From assembly GCA_019416265.1 (NCBI GenBank), contig DXXQ01000237.1, positions 1 through 8,599 of the forward strand: 8,599 nt of DNA, in the 5' to 3' direction. The notes beneath the pieces were generated by a model. It ran no database searches. It worked only from the letters and a program-made list of their open reading frames with translations, and was not told the DNA's origin. Position numbers and translations under genes: made by a program. The stretch is from Clostridiales bacterium. GTDB taxonomy: Bacteria > Bacillota > Clostridia > Lachnospirales > Lachnospiraceae. This document shows, piece after piece, positions 5,481 to 8,599 of the stretch (position 1 is its first letter; every line of letters starts with the position of its first letter).

Positions 5481-6302
5481 GTGAAACTGAGCTATCCTGT
5501 TACAACGCCGGACTGTACCATACCGATGATGGCTTTTGGCGGAGATTTCGAACGGAATCTGGAATACATAAAGTCGTGCGGATATGAAGGCGTGGAACTT
5601 TTGATCCGGGATCTGGATCAGCTGGAGCCGGAAAAGATCGTAAAAAGAGTAAAAGACGCAGGGCTTGAAGTAGCGGCAGTAGCTACGAGCCCCAGCCCGT
5701 CCCAGGACAAGGTATTTATGGCCGGAACAGATAAAAAGATCCATGACGAGGCCATGAAAAGAGGAAAAGATCTGATCGCTTTTGGAGGAAGCCTCCATGT
5801 GCCGATGGTGATCGGACGGTTCCGGGGAAATGTTCCGGAAGAGGATAAAGAAAACGCCAGAAAGAAGCTGGAGGAAGATCTGTTAGCTATTGGAGAGTAC
5901 GGAGAAAAATATGGCGGGAAAATAGCCCTGGAGATCCAGAACAGGACGAACGTCAATACATTTAATACTGTGCCGGAAGGCGTGGAGTGGATCGAGAAAA
6001 ATAAGATCACATCCATCGGGCTGCTGTTAGATACTTTCCATATGGAACTGACAGAAACCTCCATACCGGCTTCGTTTATCAAAGCGAAGGCTCACATTGA
6101 TTTTATTCATTTGTCAGACAGTTTCCGGCTGGTTCCGGGAACAGGACATATTTCTTTTAAAGATGTGCTGTCAGTATTGGATGAAATCGGATATCAGGGA
6201 TTTTTATCTATGGAGATCAAACAGGTTCCGGACAGCCGGACGGCGGCAAAACTTTCGTGGGAATATTTAGACTATGTGAAAAAAGAATTTTTGAAAAAGT
6301 AA
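5481..6302 (+). CDS. Sugar phosphate isomerase/epimerase family protein (xylose-isomerase-like TIM barrel)
   Basis: Predicted cytoplasmic TIM-barrel enzyme of 273 residues (AP endonuclease 2 / xylose-isomerase-like superfamily). Members isomerise or epimerise sugars, keto acids or inosose derivatives, and a few are dehydratases. The metal site expected for the family is visible: E151 (IALEIQ), D184 and H187 (LLLDTFHME), H210 (FIHLSD) and E245 (LSMEIK). The N-terminal strand-helix units (CGYEGVELLIRD and GLEVAAVATSP) fit the fold. The start is GTG 5481 with GAGG (5467-5470) 10 nt upstream, inside the end of the aldolase gene; the 5-nt gap suggests translational coupling. Between an aldolase and a 2-hydroxyacid dehydrogenase, it most likely rearranges a sugar-acid intermediate before cleavage. 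Members of this superfamily are very diverse, so no exact reaction is claimed. Confidence 0.88.
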   Translation: MKLSYPVTTPDCTIPMMAFGGDFERNLEYIKSCGYEGVELLIRDLDQLEPEKIVKRVKDAGLEVAAVATSPSPSQDKVFMAGTDKKIHDEAMKRGKDLIAFGGSLHVPMVIGRFRGNVPEEDKENARKKLEEDLLAIGEYGEKYGGKIALEIQNRTNVNTFNTVPEGVEWIEKNKITSIGLLLDTFHMELTETSIPASFIKAKAHIDFIHLSDSFRLVPGTGHISFKDVLSVLDEIGYQGFLSMEIKQVPDSRTAAKLSWEYLDYVKKEFLKK

Positions 6303-6323
6303 AAGTGTAAAAGGAGAAGGAAG

Positions 6324-7436
6324 ATGGAAGAAAAAAGATTTAAGGCTTCGGACTTGGTAGAGTTGGGAAGAAGACTTATGCTTACAGGCGGGTTGAGAGA
6401 GGAAGATGCTCTTACGATCGCCGAAGATCTGGTAAAAGCGGATATGAGAGGGCTTTACAGCCATGGGGTGTCCCGTATCCCGATGTATTTAAAAAGGATT
6501 GAAAAGAAATGTGTAAATCCGAGACCGGATATTAAAGTGGAAAAGGTGGCGCCGGCAGCTTTAAAGATAAACGGCGACGACGGAATGGGCTTTCTGGTAG
6601 CCCATAAGGCGATGGAAGAAGGGATGAAGCTGGCGAAGGAAACAGGGATCTCCATGGTAGGCTGTACCCACAGCACCCACTTTGGAATGTCAGCTCTCTA
6701 CGTAAAGCAGGCGCTGAAAGGCGGTTTCTGCTGTATGGTATATACCAATTCCAGCCCAGCTCTTCCTGTATGCGGCGGAAGAACCACGTTTTTAGGCGCG
6801 GCGCCGTTTGCGGCAGGAATGCCGGGAGGCTATGAAAGCCCGGATTATGTACTGGATATGGCTATGACCAAGACGGCGAGAGGAAAGATACGTGTAGCTA
6901 TGATCAACAATGAGCCTATCCCGGAAGGACTGGCTTTAGATATCGAAGGACATCCGACTACAGATGCAAAAAAGGCATTTGAAGGCGTATGCCTGCCTTT
7001 TGGAGGGGCAAAAGGTTCCGGCCTGGCTATGCTCATGGATATGATGGCAGGTATGTATACAGGCTCCAATTACGCAGGAGACGTCAGCAGCCTGTATTAC
7101 CGGTTTGATGAACCGCAGAACCTTGGACATATCATGTTTATCATGAAGCCGGATCTGTTTATGGCATTAGACGAGTATAAAAAGAAAATGGATGTTTATT
7201 ATAAACGTCTGAAAGCTCTTCCACGGGCGGCTGGCTGCGACGAGATCCTTATGCCGGGCGAGCCGGAAGACAGAAAGACGATGGAAGCGGAAAAAGAAGG
7301 AGTTCTTTTGTCTGTAAATATTCAGGAAAGTCTGTATGCAGAATGCATGAAGCGTGGAGTGGACTGCTCAGGAATTTTAGACGAGGAAGAGGGTATCGAC
7401 ATTGATCACAGCGCAGGAGACGTAGTGTTCAGATAA
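6324..7436 (+). CDS. Ldh_2-family (malate / L-lactate / sulfolactate-type) NAD(P)-dependent 2-hydroxyacid dehydrogenase
   Basis: Cytoplasmic oxidoreductase of 370 residues from the family of archaeal malate dehydrogenase, AllD (ureidoglycolate), ComC (sulfolactate) and DlgD/YiaK (2,3-diketogulonate), which is unrelated to Rossmann-fold lactate dehydrogenases. Motifs in order: DMRGLYSHGVSR with family-conserved H47 and R51, GDDGMGF, the THSTHFG segment (H116, H119), PALPVCGG near residue 150, VLDMAMTKTARGKI, EGLALDIEGHPTTD, and LPFGGAKGSGLAM. AAGGAG (6311-6316) lies 7 nt before ATG 6324. About 20 acidic C-terminal residues after GVDCSGILDEE seem longer than usual for the family. In the operon it probably oxidises a hydroxy acid to the 2-oxo acid that is later cleaved, or reduces an oxo acid. 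The family is sure; substrate and cofactor preference are not. Confidence 0.92.
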   Translation: MEEKRFKASDLVELGRRLMLTGGLREEDALTIAEDLVKADMRGLYSHGVSRIPMYLKRIEKKCVNPRPDIKVEKVAPAALKINGDDGMGFLVAHKAMEEGMKLAKETGISMVGCTHSTHFGMSALYVKQALKGGFCCMVYTNSSPALPVCGGRTTFLGAAPFAAGMPGGYESPDYVLDMAMTKTARGKIRVAMINNEPIPEGLALDIEGHPTTDAKKAFEGVCLPFGGAKGSGLAMLMDMMAGMYTGSNYAGDVSSLYYRFDEPQNLGHIMFIMKPDLFMALDEYKKKMDVYYKRLKALPRAAGCDEILMPGEPEDRKTMEAEKEGVLLSVNIQESLYAECMKRGVDCSGILDEEEGIDIDHSAGDVVFR

Positions 7437-7457
7437 CAAAAAGGGGGATTTACTATT

Positions 7458-8501
7458 ATGAAGAAAAGATTAGCAGTATTACTTGCAGGAGCATTGACAG
7501 CAGCATTATTGGGAGGCTGCAGCACAGGAAGTACGCAAAGCGGGACAGGAAGCGAAGGCGGAGAAGAGGGCGGAGATATCTATTTAACATTCGCAGGAGG
7601 AAATTCCAGTACCGAGGCATATACATACTGGGTTGCAGTGAATAAGGCTATTAAAACCCAGTTCCCAAATCTTCAGATCAACACAGTAGACGCTACCGGC
7701 GGCTTTGATATCGCCCAGAGATTGAGACAGGGTTCGATCGATGCCGGGAACGGCGTATCGACTTCTGATTATGAGAGTTATTCGGGAACAGGTTCCTTTG
7801 AGGGACAGCCTTTTGAAGACTTAAGGATACTCTGGTATTACTCTGAGACGCCGATCAACTGGTGCGTGGATAAGTCCCTTGGATTAAAATATGTCCATGA
7901 GCTGGATGGAGTAAAGATGCATCCAGGCGGAACAGGTTCTGCCAACACCCTGATGGTCATGAATGCCTGCGAGATCCTGGGAATTGAACCAGACTGGCTG
8001 GAAGCAAGCTCGTCCGACGGTATTGATGCAGTTATGAACCGCCAGATCTCCGGAGCGGCCAGAAACGGTTCCGCTCCGGACAGCCAGGTGATCCAGATGC
8101 AGAGCGCCCTGGATTTAAGCTTTCTTACAATGACAGACGAGGAAGTGGAAAAAGTACAGGAAGTTTGTCCATATGTGATCAAATCCGTTATTCCGGCAGG
8201 ATCCTATGAAGGTCAGGACGAGGATGTTATAACGATCGCCTCCTGTCAGGGAGGCATTGCGACACCAAACCTGACCCAGGAACAGGGCTATGAGTTTATC
8301 AGCGCAATGATGTCAGAAGAAGGACGGGCTTCCTGGGAAGCAGCTTATCCAAAAGGCGGAGAGGTAGACGTGATTGAACTGACATTAAAAACAGCCCGCG
8401 CTCCTCTTCATGCCGGGACAGTCCAGTATATGGTAGAACAGGGAATCGAGGTTCCGGAAGAGCTGATCCCGCCGGAATTTGTGCCAGTGGAAGCACAGTA
8501 G
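7458..8501 (+). CDS. TAXI-family TRAP transporter solute-binding lipoprotein
   Basis: Extracytoplasmic receptor of 347 residues that captures the substrate and delivers it to a sodium- or proton-driven TRAP permease. The N-terminus is a lipoprotein signal: MKKR, a hydrophobic stretch, then lipobox LLGGC with Cys21 as the lipidation site, followed by a Ser/Gly/Glu-rich linker to about residue 40. The mature part has the TAXI pattern: LTFAGGNSSTEAYTYWVAVN, then DATGGFDIAQRLRQGSIDAG (the family's ATGG...L..G..D.G), then the ligand-loop PGGTGSANT (residues 156-164). AGGGGG (7442-7447) lies 10 nt before ATG 7458. TAXI receptors with known ligands mostly bind dicarboxylates or amino acids such as glutamate and 2-oxoglutarate, so its place beside aldolase genes is unusual and suggests an acidic substrate. 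A membrane protein starts 21 nt downstream. Confidence 0.93.
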   Translation: MKKRLAVLLAGALTAALLGGCSTGSTQSGTGSEGGEEGGDIYLTFAGGNSSTEAYTYWVAVNKAIKTQFPNLQINTVDATGGFDIAQRLRQGSIDAGNGVSTSDYESYSGTGSFEGQPFEDLRILWYYSETPINWCVDKSLGLKYVHELDGVKMHPGGTGSANTLMVMNACEILGIEPDWLEASSSDGIDAVMNRQISGAARNGSAPDSQVIQMQSALDLSFLTMTDEEVEKVQEVCPYVIKSVIPAGSYEGQDEDVITIASCQGGIATPNLTQEQGYEFISAMMSEEGRASWEAAYPKGGEVDVIELTLKTARAPLHAGTVQYMVEQGIEVPEELIPPEFVPVEAQ

Positions 8502-8522
8502 AAGGGAAGGTGAGGATTAGAC

Positions 8523-8599
8523 ATGAGAAAACTATCGAAAAACTGGCAGACGTTTATCCTGGCATGCTCTATTATTCTTGTGATCTTCCAGGTATATAC
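8523..8599 (+). CDS. Start of a membrane protein, probably the TRAP transporter permease (cut by window edge)
   Basis: Only 25 codons are visible: a basic start (MRKLSKNWQ) and then a hydrophobic helix (TFILACSIILVIFQVY). GAGG (8512-8515) lies 7 nt before ATG 8523, and the gap to the binding-protein gene is 21 nt. TAXI receptors normally pair with a fused small-plus-large TRAP permease (DctQM type) encoded next to them, and the visible sequence fits its first membrane segment. The permease assignment comes from context; the sequence itself shows only a membrane protein N-terminus. Confidence 0.7.
   Translation, partial: MRKLSKNWQTFILACSIILVIFQVY

Overview
The window looks like chromosomal DNA of an anaerobic Firmicute of the class Clostridia, probably Lachnospiraceae. 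Reasons: strong AGGAGG-type ribosome sites, moderate-to-low GC, a bifunctional HisIE next to a peptidase T, a rubrerythrin (an anaerobe's oxidative-stress protein), and a TAXI-type TRAP transporter. The species cannot be named from the sequence alone.

Layout. (1) 1-1903, housekeeping backbone: the 3' part of hisIE (cut by the window edge), then pepT with its own terminator. (2) About 1904-3206, a scarred stretch: a possible C-terminal gene remnant, a strong GAAA-loop terminator, an unrecognised aromatic-rich ORF, and a rubrerythrin that has lost its first helix. The last two meet at about 2712, where both seem to be cut. (3) 3207-3443, no gene, but three GTAC-bracketed palindromic modules repeated at 52-53 bp. 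(4) 3444-8599, a catabolic locus: a LysR-type regulator on the minus strand, a 391-bp divergent control region, and a tight plus-strand operon. The operon runs HpcH/HpaI aldolase, TIM-barrel sugar isomerase/epimerase, Ldh_2-family 2-hydroxyacid dehydrogenase, TAXI solute-binding lipoprotein, and the start of a membrane protein that is probably the TRAP permease. It continues past the window edge.

How the operon probably works (inference): the TAXI lipoprotein and its permease import an organic or sugar-derived acid. The dehydrogenase oxidises a 2-hydroxy group to a 2-oxo group, or works in reverse. The isomerase rearranges the carbon skeleton. The aldolase splits a 2-oxo acid into pyruvate (or a close analogue) and an aldehyde. 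The LysR protein probably senses the substrate or an intermediate. Two T-N11-A dyads, one over the lysR -10 box and one at about -66 of the operon promoter, fit autoregulation plus activation. I cannot name the substrate. This exact combination (TAXI uptake with aldolase, isomerase and Ldh_2) is not a pathway I recognise and is the best candidate here for something undescribed.

Composition changes sharply near 1900: by eye GATC occurs twice in 1-1858 but about 40 times in 4714-8599. This suggests that the right part has a different history from the his/pepT backbone.
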